A DNA stretch of 64,000 nt, taken from Lamellibrachia columna (Eukaryota > Annelida > Polychaeta > Sabellida > Siboglinidae). This document shows, one piece after another, positions 1 to 13,100 of the stretch; positions within the stretch are counted from its first letter, which is position 1; each line of letters begins with the position of its first letter. The DNA lies in contig OY759263.1 in NCBI GenBank assembly GCA_963662155.1, positions 26,238,548 to 26,302,547 of the forward strand. Direction: 5' to 3'. The notes beneath the pieces are model-generated. The model was given only the letters and a program-made list of their open reading frames with translations, ran no database searches and was not told the origin of the DNA. The translations under genes and the position numbers were made by a program.

Positions 1-60
1 AAGCTTTGAAAATAGGGTATATTGTCTACAACTGAAAACGTGTTACACATAAAGTATTTT

Positions 61-205
61 TAACAAGATTGAACAAGATTGCCACAGAAGACAAAACACC
101 CATATGGCAAGTGGACAAGGAAGCCATTAGCCTACGGAAAGTAATTTTTTTTTGTAATCCGCCCTAAGGAGATTGTTGTCAATTTTGTTTTTAAATTAAC
201 GGTGC
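61..205 (-). repeat. CR1-like LINE 3' end, copy A
   Basis: On the plus strand the block reads as an 'aacaagattgcc ... caagtggacaaggaag' signature followed by 'gtaatccgcc' and 'tcaattttgttttt'. The same signature recurs near 1480, 12608, 24290, 29650 and 44320, always in this orientation. The longer copies at 29.6 and 44.3 kb carry reverse-transcriptase coding sequence on the minus strand, so this is a severely 5'-truncated copy of the same LINE. Confidence 0.6.
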
Positions 206-400
206 TATATTGTTATCTGTATATGTACACAATGCAATTAAAATAATGATGTATGTATTTTCTGTGAACACGTATTACACATAACGTTTATGAACTGTAA
301 CAAAATATGTATATGAACGTCAATAAGACTAGAATTATAATAGATCCATCAAGCCAACACTTCTCCCAATTCGCAAACCTTCAACATAATCAAAAAGAAG

Positions 401-769
401 GTGTCCCAGAACCAAGAGAGCCGTGGGTTTGACGCAAGGACTTACCTTAGATGTGTAGCTCACTGTGCGACCACTGGTCAGAAAGAAGTGACCGACGCCA
501 CTGATGAGCTGTGGTGTTGTTGTCACCGTTTCGTTCGGGAATGTGTAATCGAAGCTCTCGGGTTGTCATGGTCAGATGACGAGAGCGCGTTTGGCAGGAA
601 GTGTATCTCGACTTCCTTCTGCATGACCGGATATTACTTGTTATCGACCTCCTGTTTTCGTGAAAAGGAGACCTTGCAACCGACCTTTAAATCACTAGTT
701 AGCGAAGCCGCTCGGATCTGCCATGATGCTCTGTCAGTGGCGTGTTTGGAGGGGACATTAGGATCCTAA
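401..769 (+). CDS. Unrecognised 122-aa open frame
   Basis: A plus-strand open frame of 122 codons that is CpG-richer than its flanks and rich in cysteine. I recognise no domain. The minus strand also contains a good splice-donor-like GGTAAGT near 447, so the block may instead belong to a minus-strand exon. No promoter, splice partners or polyadenylation signal could be assigned. Treat it as an orphan frame. Confidence 0.2.
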   Translation: MSQNQESRGFDARTYLRCVAHCATTGQKEVTDATDELWCCCHRFVRECVIEALGLSWSDDESAFGRKCISTSFCMTGYYLLSTSCFREKETLQPTFKSLVSEAARICHDALSVACLEGTLGS

Positions 770-963
770 ATACGCGACTGTGTCCTGTCTATCGTGGCCT
801 TGTCCCGTTTCACGACGTCCCTTGTTTGTCTTCTCCCTGCCTCCATTCTTTCCACATCGCATTATCAACCTCCCTGTACGTACAACATGACAGAACCACT
901 GTAATCTGATTATTCTTATCTTCTTAGTTCAATTGTTAAGCACATCACATCCACTTCTTTTCT

Positions 964-1445
964 TTATTTCATCATATGTATCAACAATACCTTTGCAATC
1001 CATCTCCGCAGTCTCATCTCATTCTCTTCAGCGTTGCGTATGACCCACGTCTCTGAACATAATCTCGTAACAGGTCTCACTAATGTCTTGTTCATCTTGG
1101 TTTTCAATTTCACATGCATTCTTCTATCACACACATATATTGATAGCTTACGGGCTCACGCATTTTTGACCAAGCTGGCTTAACTATCTTCCTAACATCG
1201 TCTTCAAGTCCTCTTTCTTTGCTGATCACGTAAACCAGATAACGGTCATTTTTGTTCCAGGTCTTTCTCTGCAACTTCTTTAATCCTGATGCCATCCTTG
1301 CCGCCACTCATCCTGCATCATCTCCAGCATTTTGTCGCCCGCCATATCGGCCAGTCTCGTCTCCAGCACGACTAAATATTTTCTTTCCACTTGAGATCAA
1401 CTGCAGCACATCTTCCAGGTTGTTGTAAAAGTCCAATCGATCGGC
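964..1445 (-). pseudogene. Non-LTR retrotransposon reverse transcriptase, C-terminal remnant
   Basis: Reading the minus strand, a segment near 1120-964 encodes a 'SETWVIRNAEENEMRLRRW' type motif ending HMMK-stop. This is typical of the C-terminal end of RTE- or I-like LINE reverse transcriptases ('YGSETW...'). The upstream minus-strand sequence to about 1445 is in shifted frames with stops, including an ADRLDFYNNLEDVLQL-like stretch. It is a frameshifted 5'-truncated copy and not expressed as protein. The clade is inferred from the motif only. Confidence 0.55.
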
Positions 1446-1449
1446 AAAT

Positions 1450-1840
1450 GCATAACAAGAGATTTAGCATGATCCATGGCAAAACACCAGATGTCAAGTG
1501 GACAAGGAAGCCTTTGGCCTATCGAGAATTCTTCCACTATGTGTAACCCACCCTTCTGACTTATTTGTTAATTTTGTTTTTATATATATTCACGCTGTTT
1601 TTATATATATTTACACAATATGTAGAGACTATGTTCCGTTAATTGATTGTCCTCTGTGAGAATGTCTACATTGTTCCTCGGCAAACATTATTTCGTGTCC
1701 TGTAGTTTGTCTTTCTTAAGTGAAAAAATATATTTCTATCAATATTTTCATACCCATCCGATATCTAAACAAAATTCATTTCCATATCCTCTTAATCTCC
1801 ATAATTATTCTCTTAGGTGTTCACGAGATGGCGTTGAAGA
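1450..1840 (-). repeat. CR1-like LINE 3' end, copy B
   Basis: It carries the 'gtcaagtggacaaggaagcc' signature followed by 'ttccgttaattgattgtcctctgtgagaatg' and 'tttctatcaatattttcatac'. The last two strings recur at 29.83-29.97 kb and 44.50-44.64 kb, where they are antisense to the RT C-terminus. The copy is degenerate and lies directly beside the other LINE remnant at 964-1445. Confidence 0.6.
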
Positions 1841-1849
1841 ATGTGTGTG

Positions 1850-1897
<48 letters not shown>

Positions 1898-1900
1898 TAT
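1838..1900. repeat. (GTGC)n microsatellite
   Basis: Fourteen or so tandem GTGC/TGCG tetranucleotides. They give an artefactual VCVRACVRACVRA translation. Confidence 0.95.
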
Positions 1901-3330
1901 TACATGCATTGCTAGTATATCATCCTTGAGACAAATTCCACGTTTTCTGGGCATGTTTCGTGTGTCCAGCGCACGCAACGTATTTTGGGTAACAAATCAC
2001 ACTGATTCGGTACTTAAGGGTAAACATTTTGACATCTCTCATTTCAGAGGAACTTTACTTAACCTTGGTTGATATTAATCTATGAATAAAATATGTTAAT
2101 TGGTTATCACAAATCAATAAACAATGCATGTTTTACACTTTACGTGGTATATAATTGGTTTTAATCCATCGACTTGAAAAGGGTATAATTTGTGGAATAT
2201 GACTCCCATATCTATAGGAAAAGGGGTATATTTCCATCCTCAAATTGAAAAGGGGATATGTTTGACATAGATATCTAAAGATTATTAAGTAACTGTTATC
2301 AACGGATAGGACGTTAACATTTGCATATGAATAAGACGACGCATCAAGTTTATGGTGAAATTGTTCGCAATAGCAGGGCGACAAGTACATTTGTGGATTT
2401 TGTGGGCACATTTGTTGACATTGCTGACGGGTGCTTTTTTGGGGTACTCACACGTTCGGTGTTGTATTTACTTGCAGGTTATAACATTTTTCTCACTGTT
2501 TTAGTGAAGGATAGACCACATTTAGCACTAGCAGATTTGACATTTGAGATAAAGACTAAATTTGGTCGCACATAATACAGATACGCAACACAAGCGTTGT
2601 GTTGCTCTCATACCAGACGTTATTACGTAACGCACAATACGCTCTTATGTGACAATGGCGCGGCTAATGCGACGTTGCTACGTGACACGCAGAGGCAAGT
2701 CATTACGATTGTAGCTATCAAGCGAAGTGGACTCTCATAATATGAGAGACTTGTCTTGTAGTCAAACTCTTGTAGTAACGGCGGACTTTCATGCACGCCA
2801 TATTATGTCTTGTACTTGAACTAACTCGACAGTTTTCGTTATTTCTAAACGGTACAGTTGATTGAATAAACATAGTTATATTCGACAATATCTACCAACT
2901 AAGTTATATCATTGCAACCAGTAGCTAGAGCGATGAACGAATAGTCTTCGTGCAGTCACTTTCAGTGGACGCCCCAGCCGTATTCGTGTTCATGGATATA
3001 AGAGCATACAAAAAACCACACAAGATTGTTGTGCTTGTATAATCTGTATTTTTAGCTAATTTGATCATAGTATGTGGTTTCAGGTTTGTCATAATGTAGT
3101 GTTGCATGCTTGCCCACCCTAAGTTCACCAGTGGTTGTGAAAACGTTGCTGCTGTGTTAAGATATTGTGTTGTATATTACTGTGTGTTGTATCGAATTAG
3201 TGAAGGCTATGTCATTGTTGTCGTCCAATGGCCACACCCTTAGTTGAGCAATAATTGTCTGCGTACACTTTGAGGGACCTTGTTGAAGTACAATATGAAG
3301 TGTGATAAATGCAAGTAAAAGGGCAGGGCT
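1901..3330. other. No recognisable gene
   Basis: AT-rich sequence with only short open frames, the longest 84 codons at 2321-2575 on the plus strand. I see no domain, splice structure or clear repeat here. Confidence 0.5.
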
Positions 3331-3336
3331 GAGGCA

Positions 3337-4200
3337 ATGCAAGTAGTTGCCTGTAACATCTACCAAGAATGTGTTGATACAGCAACATATGTAAATGTGG
3401 AAGAATGCACATACAATGTAAACATGCAAAAGAAACTTGACGTATATGAGTTAGTGGCATACGTTAACACGTCAGTCAGACATCAGTCACAAAAGGTAAA
3501 CATTCAAACGGCCTATATACAATGTTATGCAGATCAAGATGTACTTTATGCTAAGCAGGTGCTTTATGATGAGTACAGACATGAGCTGGGTGAATCTCAG
3601 AACAGACAGGAATCAAATAATAGAAGTATGACAAAGAAATATGTAGAAGATATCTACGTTGCTTTCCAAATGTTTTATTAAATGAAAGTTGAACCGTGTT
3701 TTTGCTGCCGTTGACATTAAGAGATTGCCTAACTTTACCCCAGAGGAAGTGGCTATGACATCAGTCTTAGAGAGGTTGTTAAGATTAGAAAACAAAATGA
3801 ACAGTGTTGAGGGCACTGTCTCCTTCTGCAGAGCTGAACAAACTGACACTGGAAAAAAGTAGATGATGCACACGACGAGGTACAGAAGCATGACATATTG
3901 TTGCAGAAGTAAGAAGGGCAGATAAAATATGCAGATGCTGTCCAGAACAGAGATAATATTAATCGCTAGCTGTGACAACTACAGGGCGTTGACCTTAGGT
4001 AGCATCATAAGCAAGATGATGCCATTGTAATCAAACAACAAACTGGAGTTTTTGATACATCTGAATTGTACCTTGGGTTTAAAGATGACTAGTCTACAAA
4101 AATGTGTACGTTTATGGTAAAAGAAACTATTTCATTACTGTACTGTGCATGTTTTATTACTTGATGCTTCTAAAGCATTCGATAGAGTGAATTATTGCTT
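3337..4200 (+). pseudogene. Decayed LINE: ORF1-like segment and RT motif-A fragment
   Basis: A 114-codon frame at 3337-3681 (containing an AYIQCYADQDVLYAKQVLYDEY-like run shown here only as its core, YADQDVLYAKQVLYDEY) is followed, in a shifted frame, by RLPNFTPEEVAMTSVLERL at about 3722-3785. These look like the LINE ORF1-type proteins of marine invertebrates, which pair a short 'AK..LYDE' block with a 'LP.F...' block. Near 4150-4195 the plus strand reads LLDASKAFDRVNY, which is the reverse-transcriptase motif A consensus, and stops soon after. The RT assignment is firm. The ORF1 assignment is an inference from pattern memory. Several frameshifts show it is dead. Confidence 0.45.
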
Positions 4201-4279
4201 GCTGTTTTAAAAACTAATTGACAAGGTTATGTAAGAGTTTTACTCCGCGTTTATACAAACTCTGCCTGGAAACACTCTT

Positions 4280-4990
4280 TGAGAATATCCTGCCGGTCCC
4301 ATGCCCGGAAAAAAGAGGAGGGTGGGGCGTGGGGCCAGCGACCCCACCCCGTAAAAACAGCCTAGCTACGGAAACTGAAACAAGAGAGAAAACTGCACCG
4401 GGCGGTAGGAGAGAAGCAGAACAGGCAACTGGACTTATGAAGGATGGGGACCAAACCCACCAGTAGTCTTCACCCGTCGGGGGATCTCCTTACACCCCAA
4501 ACTATTATCAACATCGGATGCTGGAATGTGAGAACACTATATCAGACAGGAAGACTAGCACAGGTTCTCCAGGAAATGCACCAATACAAAATCAGCCTTC
4601 TAGGTATCATGGAGGCTAGATGGAATGGAGCTGGAAAACGACAACTGGCGACAGGAGACACCATACTGTGGTCAGACAGAGAGGACAACCAGCATCGACA
4701 GGGAGTAGCCCTGATCACCCAGAAGGAGAAAGGCAACACTCTTCTTGTATGGAAACCAATAACTGAACGACTTCTGTATGCTAGATTTAACTCCAGGTTT
4801 ATTCAACTCTCTGTGGTAACCTGTTATGCACCTACAGAGGAAGCAGAAAAAAAGAGGAAAAAGACAACTTCTACGACAGTCTTCAGTCAACTTTGGAAGA
4901 CATCCCCAAACATGATGTACTAGTGGTTCTTGGGTATTTCAACGCACGTGTTGGGAGACATTGGGACAAAATGTGTGTTTGATAAAAGTG
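4280..4990 (+). pseudogene. Non-LTR retrotransposon endonuclease fragment (RTE-like)
   Basis: The frame at 4444-4923 encodes the N-terminal half of an exonuclease/endonuclease/phosphatase (APE-type) domain. It has IGCWNVRTLYQTGRLAQVL (first catalytic Asn), LGIMEARWNGAG (catalytic Glu), GVALITQ and a VVTCYAPTEEAE block. These motifs nick target DNA for LINE insertion. Around 4848 a poly-A run breaks the frame; in the next frame the protein resumes with a VLVVLGYFNARVG-like motif near 4915-4955, expected for the domain. The reverse transcriptase is absent, so this is a truncated, frameshifted copy. Confidence 0.75.
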
Positions 4991-5214
4991 TGAATTTACA
5001 AAAGAATTCAATATATGTCACAAATATTGAGTGCACACGGGATGTCCAAAAGAATCCTTTAAGAGACATTATCAGTCAGTTTCCTGTATCTTTACTAATA
5101 AAGAATTTGTTTGTAAAAATTATCCCAATGCACCCCAGTCTCCCCTGCATAGTTCAATCCCCACTCCGTGACAGTTCGACAACATCAATGTAAGCTTTAT
5201 TAAAGTGAAACAAA

Positions 5215-5430
5215 AGTCACGGTTTTCGGCATATGCATCTTATGAGAGTTACTAAGACGTAACCATTTGTAGCTACAACAATTAAGAATATCACGCCAGT
5301 GGTTTACTAGGAAAACCTTGTTGAACACACATCTTAATTTCATTGGCGTCGCCACATTGTTAGATAACGGTACGTCACAAGGTTTGTATTCTAGCAATAT
5401 TCGCTCGCCAAATAAAAATGTATTTGCATA
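5215..5430. repeat. Interspersed repeat, copy 1 (partner at 8375-8565)
   Basis: The strings 'taaccatttg..(g)c.ac.a..a.aagaatatcac' followed by 'agtggtt.acta', 'acct..ttgaacac' and a 'ggc..cgccat(a)' block are shared with 8375-8565 in the same orientation and order. The family is unnamed here. The second copy lies directly downstream of the THAP remnant, so both may be pieces of one transposon family. Confidence 0.4.
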
Positions 5431-5763
5431 CACCTATTACCATATTTGCCAATAGGATATGGTAATGCGATTTGCGTCCAAACTCAATTAATGTAACACA
5501 GTAAACATACTAAACTAGATCTATTTCTGGCAAAATAACACGTTTGTTTGAACCTGCGTTGGTCTTGTGTATGCCGGCCTCCTTTAATACGTCACTTGTA
5601 GTCTAGGTTACCCCGATTTCTTAGACCTGCGCATGCGCTTATCGGTCGCAGTGGTTAACATATCAACCCTCGGTCATTCGGAGAAATGACCGGAATCTCC
5701 CACTTTCAGAACACATATTGAGTAAATTACTGGCGTGATATTTTTGATTTTAGTTGCACGTGA

Positions 5764-5865
5764 TGTGTGTGTGTGTGTGTGTGTGCGTGTGCGTGTGCGT
5801 GTGCGTGTGCGTGTGCGTGTGCGTGTGCGTGTGCGTGTGCGTGTGCGTGTGCGTGTGCGGTGTGC

Positions 5866-5963
<98 letters not shown>

Positions 5964-5996
5964 CGCGTGTGTGTCTGTGCGTGCGTGCGTGTGTTG
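5764..5996. repeat. Compound (TG)n / (TGTGCG)n microsatellite
   Basis: Alternating TG dinucleotides with a TGTGCG hexamer stretch (5784-5865) and a pure TG tract (about 5871-5958). All long open frames here, such as VRVRVR and HTHTHT runs, are artefacts of the repeat. The tract is alternating purine-pyrimidine and so has Z-DNA potential. Confidence 0.95.
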
Positions 5997-6197
5997 CCTT
6001 GACCCCTTGAACTTTCGATTCATCACGGCGACCTTCATGCTCATGCGTGGACAGGGCATTAACCATAAATTTGTAAGCAGTATGGCAATGTACAAAACAT
6101 ACGCATGAAAATAACTGATATGTTTAATTCTACAAAGCGTTCACGGCGGATTTATTATTTATTTAACTTGACAGCTTAATAATAAATTATAACAAAC

Positions 6198-6312
6198 ATG
6201 CACACACACACGCATGAACACCACACATACACCCACGCACGCGCACAAACACATACACAATCACACGCATGGCACGCAGGAATGCGCGCGCACGCTTGCA
6301 CGCACGCATGTG
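6198..6312. repeat. Degenerate (CA)n / (CGCA)n microsatellite
   Basis: Interrupted CA, CGCA and CACG units. Confidence 0.8.
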
Positions 6313-6530
6313 TATATTCACTAATAATCAGTGTGTTTACTAGTTTAGTAATCATGTTATTTCATGTTTTGCTTCGTGACTTTGATAATTCACCTATTTG
6401 TTGTATTCATTAATTAATATAGATAACATTGTAACACCAACACGACATTGACTAGATACTAAATTTTTGCAAAACAAGAAATTATATTATCTTGTGCAAA
6501 ATTGTATTTTATAACGTTTATATCGTGTAA

Positions 6531-7410
<880 letters not shown>

Positions 7411-7707
7411 CATTGGGGCCTTGTGACGAAGAATTGCCATCAACGTCTGTCGAAACTGGTGGCATAAGAAATTAATTAAAGTTAATATATTAACATAATG
7501 CATGTTTCAATCGGGACAATTAATGTTTCTTAATATATAATTATGACTCTTTATAAAACTACACCTCGTAATTTGCGGAATATAACCGCAAAACGCAACA
7601 ACACAAAATAAGCGTTTCTTTGGCGAAGATTCCTGCACACAATGATACATATGATAACATACAGCTAATTATAAAAAACACGTTAAACTTATTTTCTCTC
7701 ACAGGAT

Positions 7708-8088
7708 TTGCCAGAGAGAAGGAAACAATTGCAATATGTGTGTGTGCGTGCGTGCGTGCGCGCGCGCTCGTGCGTCTTCACACAAAAGGTGCATCAATTG
7801 AGGGTAAATTATTTGCGATGTCATTACGGATCACCATGGATTCCACAAGATATGCATACACGATTGTTGACGACGCAATATAGCATGAAACTGCACGTGA
7901 AATGGTTTGTCTACATCAGGTCCGCGAAGACGCGTACAACGCCGAACATTGGCTTTGTTTCCGGATTCACCTGTGACAGCAAAAGACCATGTTGTAATTC
8001 TACATCCTCTTTCAATGGGGCTCTACTATCTAGTATCTACACTGCCGTAGATCGGATATTAGAAATGCGTGCTATATACAGTTGCTAA
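7708..8088 (+). other. Unrecognised 126-codon open frame
   Basis: The frame starts in front of a short (TGCG)n/(CG)n tract and continues through unremarkable sequence. No domain was recognised and no splice partners are evident. A minus-strand acceptor-like 'gctgtcacag' lies at about 7970. It is probably a chance frame. Confidence 0.12.
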
Positions 8089-8374
8089 GGCAAGTAACAT
8101 TTTGGCTATCGACCAATCGTGGTCAACAATCGACCAATCGTGGCTGATTCCAGGAAACAAATAAGGTAACTGCGCATCGGTCTCCGCGTCGAAGTCGTAA
8201 TTAGTTTCGCTTATTCGATTATCACTCGCCTGAATTTGCCGAGAAGAGAGTATAGCAGCAGAAGCATGTTCTCGTTGTTACCCACTGTCACCACTCCATT
8301 TTGTGTGGGCGTTCCCGTGAAGCGCAAGCAGACACTCAGCGTCATTATCGAGATGCTACACTAAACATTTTTGC

Positions 8375-8565
8375 CCCTAACCATTTGCAACCATAATCAA
8401 GAATATCACACAAGTGGTTAACTAAATATACCTACTTGAACACCGAAAATCTTGTTTTTATGGGCAGCGCCATATTTGTTCCGAATCCTACGTCAAGAGT
8501 GCTGACTAGGTTTCCCACAACTTTAAACGCCTGATCGTTGACGTAGACGATTTTAGTCACATACT
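8375..8565. repeat. Interspersed repeat, copy 2 (partner at 5215-5430)
   Basis: It shares 'taaccatttgcaac', 'aagaatatcacacaagtggtt' (with short gaps) and a 'cagcgccatatttg' block with the copy at 5215-5430, in the same order and orientation. Confidence 0.4.
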
Positions 8566-8589
8566 TATTTGGCAAGATTCATTATCTAC

Positions 8590-8947
8590 TAACCGCCTCG
8601 CGTTCCGATTTGACAATTCTCTTGATAGAGTGTTTGCGTTGTGTTGAGGCCTGAGGTACATGCTGGAAGGCTGTCAGTATCGCTTCAGGCTTTAACGTTC
8701 TCCGTCGCCGACGTTTTGAAGGATCTTGACCCATTAGTTGATGAAAATATGTAAACTTCCAAACACGACTCTTTCAAATATTGGCCGAACAAAGTCTAGC
8801 ATATCGCGTGGACTTCCCAAAAGCTCGCCCGCAACTGTGAATTCGTTGCTTCACTACTGTCTGTTTTTCCAGAGGAAATTGAAAAAGACAACTCTCTATA
8901 CCTCGCTGAATCATGTTTACATCCAAATGCTGCACAGTACAGCATAG
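8590..8947 (-). pseudogene. Broken THAP-domain sequence
   Basis: On the minus strand a Met-initiated frame opens with MLYCAAFGCKHDSARY, the classic THAP zinc-finger start (C-x4-C). The second half is in other frames. GKSTRYARLCSAN gives the 'kpsk.srlCs.hF' half, after which a frameshift destroys the expected C-x2-H and a stop follows. Downstream (8744-8590) another frame encodes RRRRRTLKPEAILTAFQH and then KRIVKSERE, the 'rrrlkp.avPt.f' linker common after THAP domains. THAP domains bind DNA and occur in cellular regulators and in P-element-type transposases. The domain call is solid. The frameshifts mean it is not functional as read. Confidence 0.65.
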
Positions 8948-9454
8948 TAAGCATTTTTACTTCGTGTAAATCAAATATAAAAGCAAATAAAAATGTAACT
9001 GCACATCTCAACCACATTAGAAATGCACGCGATATACACAGCCTTCGCCATAGCCGCGTTGGGGGTTAAGGGGTGCTCACCGCTGATTGATCAAAATTGC
9101 AAACACTGATGAATGTGTCAGCCTCCACAAAAAATTATATTAGACCAGAATTTCGCACTTTTACAACAGATTCCCAGTGGTTAGTTTTTAGACACTCTTA
9201 TAGGTGCAAAGGCCCAAAACAATGCCTTTGGTTTCACTTTAACATTTCAGTCTGACAGCTGTGTCAATATAATGAAAGTTTAAAATTTATTCGAATTGCA
9301 TCGTATAAAGTGATAAAAGCTCTTATTTTATGAATTAGCCAAATGTCGGGATGACGTCGTAATTAGCTAATTATGTATGTACCAGGATATGTTTTTAAAG
9401 AACGTTTACTTATAACCGAAAACAGTATAAATGTAACGTACTACCAGTAGAGCC

Positions 9455-9479
9455 CCCCCCCCCCCGCCCCCCGGCGGGC
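9455..9479. repeat. C-rich tract
   Basis: A run of Cs with two interrupting G positions. Strand slippage or sequencing uncertainty is likely here. Confidence 0.8.
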
Positions 9480-9699
9480 ATCGTGTGTCGTAAATTCATT
9501 TCAGAAAATTTAGTTCGGAATCGTGTGATTTTAAAATAGCAAACCCTGATTTTTTTTCAGGCACTTCATTAGTGTTACTGTGTATATATAGCTGAATAAT
9601 AAATTAACATTTCGGTCAACGTTTACTGAAATGACATTATTCGTTGTTGGTAAAATCTGGCTTTTGATAAGTTTTGCTGCTGATGCGTGGTTGCACGCA

Positions 9700-10103
9700 T
9701 GCAGTTCACGAATTTGGCGCCAGGATCGTGGCGGTGCGTGAGTCGGAAGAAATTGTTAGTGTGAGCGCACCAGTCGTAAATCGGGAATGCAACGCAACTG
9801 TCACGTTGGGCAACAAGGACCGGCTAGTTGTTAGTCTGAGGCGGGCTTAATATGACCCGATGTTTGCGCGGAGCCTGCTAACCTCCTGTACAAACGCAGT
9901 CGGAATAGTGGCGCCACCTAATGAGTGAAGAACCAGCTAACCTTTACAGAATCCGTTTCAGGTCCGAAACTGGTTGACCCAGCCAGTCGTGACGTAATCG
10001 TGGCTTCGCATGATTGGCGTTTGACCCTGGCCTTGCTGCGCTAACTAGTCCGCGGGTTGCTTCGTGTGTGACATTCTTGCAAACGCGCAAAGCATAGTAG
10101 GCA
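9700..10103 (+). promoter_or_regulatory. Probable GPX4 promoter and 5' UTR region
   Basis: CpG density rises clearly over its AT-rich flanks. The block holds a TGACGTAA CRE/ATF-like site near 9990 and a CCAAT-type 'gattggcg' near 10010. It ends at the proposed start codon at 10104. There is no obvious TATA box, which fits a housekeeping gene. The transcription start was not located. Confidence 0.35.
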
Positions 10104-13100
10104 ATGGTAAGCAAGAACCGGTTTTAAGGAATCCGTCAGCGATTTGTTATTATCAATAATGACATTACAACGATGTGCACAAACATTTGCGAGGACTACG
10201 CTAGCAGCGTCAGCGAGGCGAGAAACCTTGACGTTGAACTACAAACCATGCGTCCTGGACGTGCGTTTAGCCGTGCTGGCACCGTGTCAAGGCAGGCGTA
10301 ATGCAGCTTCAGTGTCATCGGTTACGTATTTTATATCTGCAACAGTTAATTTTGTGTGCGTGTGTTACGGTGGCTCACAAGTTATAAATAGCACACCTCC
10401 ATGTTTGTTTTGCAATGTTACTTCTTACTCACTAGGTGGCGTGCCGGTTTGTTTCTTCTGTCACTCGCATGTCTTGTAATATTATATAGGTTGTTGCTGT
10501 AGGTCTGGACCCGGACGTAGTGCAAAATGGCTATTGGTCCGGCACTTCATGTGCGCATGCACAGTGAGAACCTGCCGGTAAAAAATAGCAGCAGCTAAAG
10601 TTAGACAACGTATGAATCAGCCATGCTAGTATAGGTCCGGCACTAAAACGTTGCAACGCTAACTGCCGCACATCTCACGTGGGCGATAACAAGGCCTATG
10701 TCTTGGTCTTCGAAAGGTCGAGGCACTTGTTTATTGCTATATTAGAACATCATTGTTGTCAATTATATATATATATGTTCAAGCGCAGACAACGCTGATT
10801 CAGACAGGCCTATCAGTCCCGCATCGTTTACTGTTATAGTACAGGCTGTCAAAGCCGACAGAAATCGTGATGGCAACTTGCTGATATTTACCTCAAAAAA
10901 AGCCTGCAACATCGTTCTAACTGTGAACTAGCATAATAATATGATTTACTAATGCTGTCATTCAGTTTGCCGAAATATTGACTCGGAAACTTGAAATAAT
11001 CCAGCTTAAAGTGAAATGACACAAAATGAAGTGAGAAAACAAAATGGCGGATTAGTAAATAAAAAGCTCAGTCAGCCCAGACAACACATGTTTTAACGAC
11101 GATTGCTCATTCGCTGCATATAGCCTGCTTGCTCATTCACATATTTGAATAGGCCAATCACTTTCCAAAGTATAACGAGTTACATTTTTAGATACTATGA
11201 ATGGAAATTAAAATTTATTCGCACAGCGGTAGTAATAAGTAGCGAAATATGTGAAACTGTGACACATTTTGAAGCTAGATCGTCATTAGCTATCATCGTC
11301 TATACTCATGAATAAATATGTGTCAGAACGAAGTGTGATTCAGCTATCCAATGATACCATTTGTTCCTGTGTGAGGTACTGGTGGCGGAGACGAAAATTG
11401 TTCCTACAGAGTTATACCAAAATTGGCCGGAACGCTTTTTGCACTGATCGTGTGGGCCGAATTCGGCCCAGTAGTCATTCCCAGGGTTAATTTTGGTGTG
11501 AACCATGTCACGTTAGTTACTATGCAAGCACAGAATGTTTTTCACAACCGGAATGCCAGTAAGTGAGTACATTTGTCCACATGAGGCTATTCGTACAAAG
11601 TGTACTAATCTCTGAATTAATACTTTAAAATGTTGATAATTTTTCAGATTGAAAAATATTGATGTAACAATGTTGTTGTGACACAGTGCATGTATATAGG
11701 ACATAAACAATACCCATCAGAATATGCTTACAAACATCTCCAGGAATTGTGTGTTTTTTCTTACAACTCCGAGGTGTATATATTGGTAATTGTTTACGAC
11801 AAAATTGTGAATTTCCATGATGTCGGACTATATTACAGCGCCGTGAGTGGATACACAATTTGAAACAGTAGTTCCATAGCAGACTAGTAGTTCACAGTGT
11901 GGGCCAGACATTTGTGAACGGTCCCTAACAAGACCCATTCTGGTGGGGCTGCATGACCAGTTTTGTGTATGATGACAAATTTCACAAAATTTACCAGAAA
12001 ATAACTAATCTCACCACAGTTTAGGTGCTGAGTTCGTGATGTGTACATGCATGTATGAAAAATTTATTCAGTCTTTAAGTTTGGACTTAATGTACAGTAC
12101 AATTGTGTTTACATGTGCTTGTAGTTGTATGCATTTGTTTCATAGTTTGAATTAATGGTGTGACTGCTTTGTGATACCAGCCTCATCAGACTGTAACAAT
12201 ATTAACATTTCCATACGAGGCACTTTTTTCACATTTCAAACACCCAATTAAATATTGTATTTATATAATTTACATGGTAAAAGGTTTTGTGTAATGCAGT
12301 GCCCATAAACTGTTGACATGCAAATTGATTTAACAGTCTTAGTAGCTTTAATGGATCCCACAGCGTAAATTTTCATTTGGCAAAAAAAATTCTAGTGCCA
12401 AATTGTCATGGTTTTAGCTGCCGATGAAATGCCAATTAAACAAATTATGGACACTAACTTTTTAGCATTTGGAATCCATTCTGGACAAAACATTTGTGGT
12501 TTGTCTCCACTATTTTATTTCAATGCTATGTGAGAATAACAGTTATTCATCAACCCCAAAGTTTACAGGCCAAGGATCTTTAGATACAAAGTACTTACTG
12601 TTACTTTACCAAGATTGCCATCTATGGAAAAAAGGCCAGATGTCAAGTGGACAAAGAAGCCATATAAATAGACTTATTGAGAGTCCAACAATTTTTTAAT
12701 CTGTTCTGAGAAATTTGTAAATTTTGTTTTGAAGCAGACCTGGGGCCGAGTACATTTTCACGAGTAAAGTACGAGTACATTGGTGATGGCTGAGTACGAG
12801 TACATTGCTCAACGCCAAGTACGAGTACATCTTGTATGATATAGTAACTCTGTATAGTAATAATAACGTATTTTAAATATGAAACACTCAAACACTTAAT
12901 TAATTTATATAATTCAGGAAGAGTTGAATATGCAATGGCAGTTGATCAGACTTAGACTTTTTTATGAGGAAAACTGTAAAAACCTCTTTATGTTTGGGAC
13001 CAAACTGGGGGTTGCATTCCATTCAAAGGTGCGATTCGCATTCAAATGCAAATATACAGGGTATGCATTCAAATATGGGTTAAAATGTATTTAAATTGAA

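Noticed and set aside
5674..6108. Several long frames on both strands in the TG tract
   Set aside because: Dinucleotide and hexanucleotide repeat artefacts (HTHT, VCVC, VRVR).
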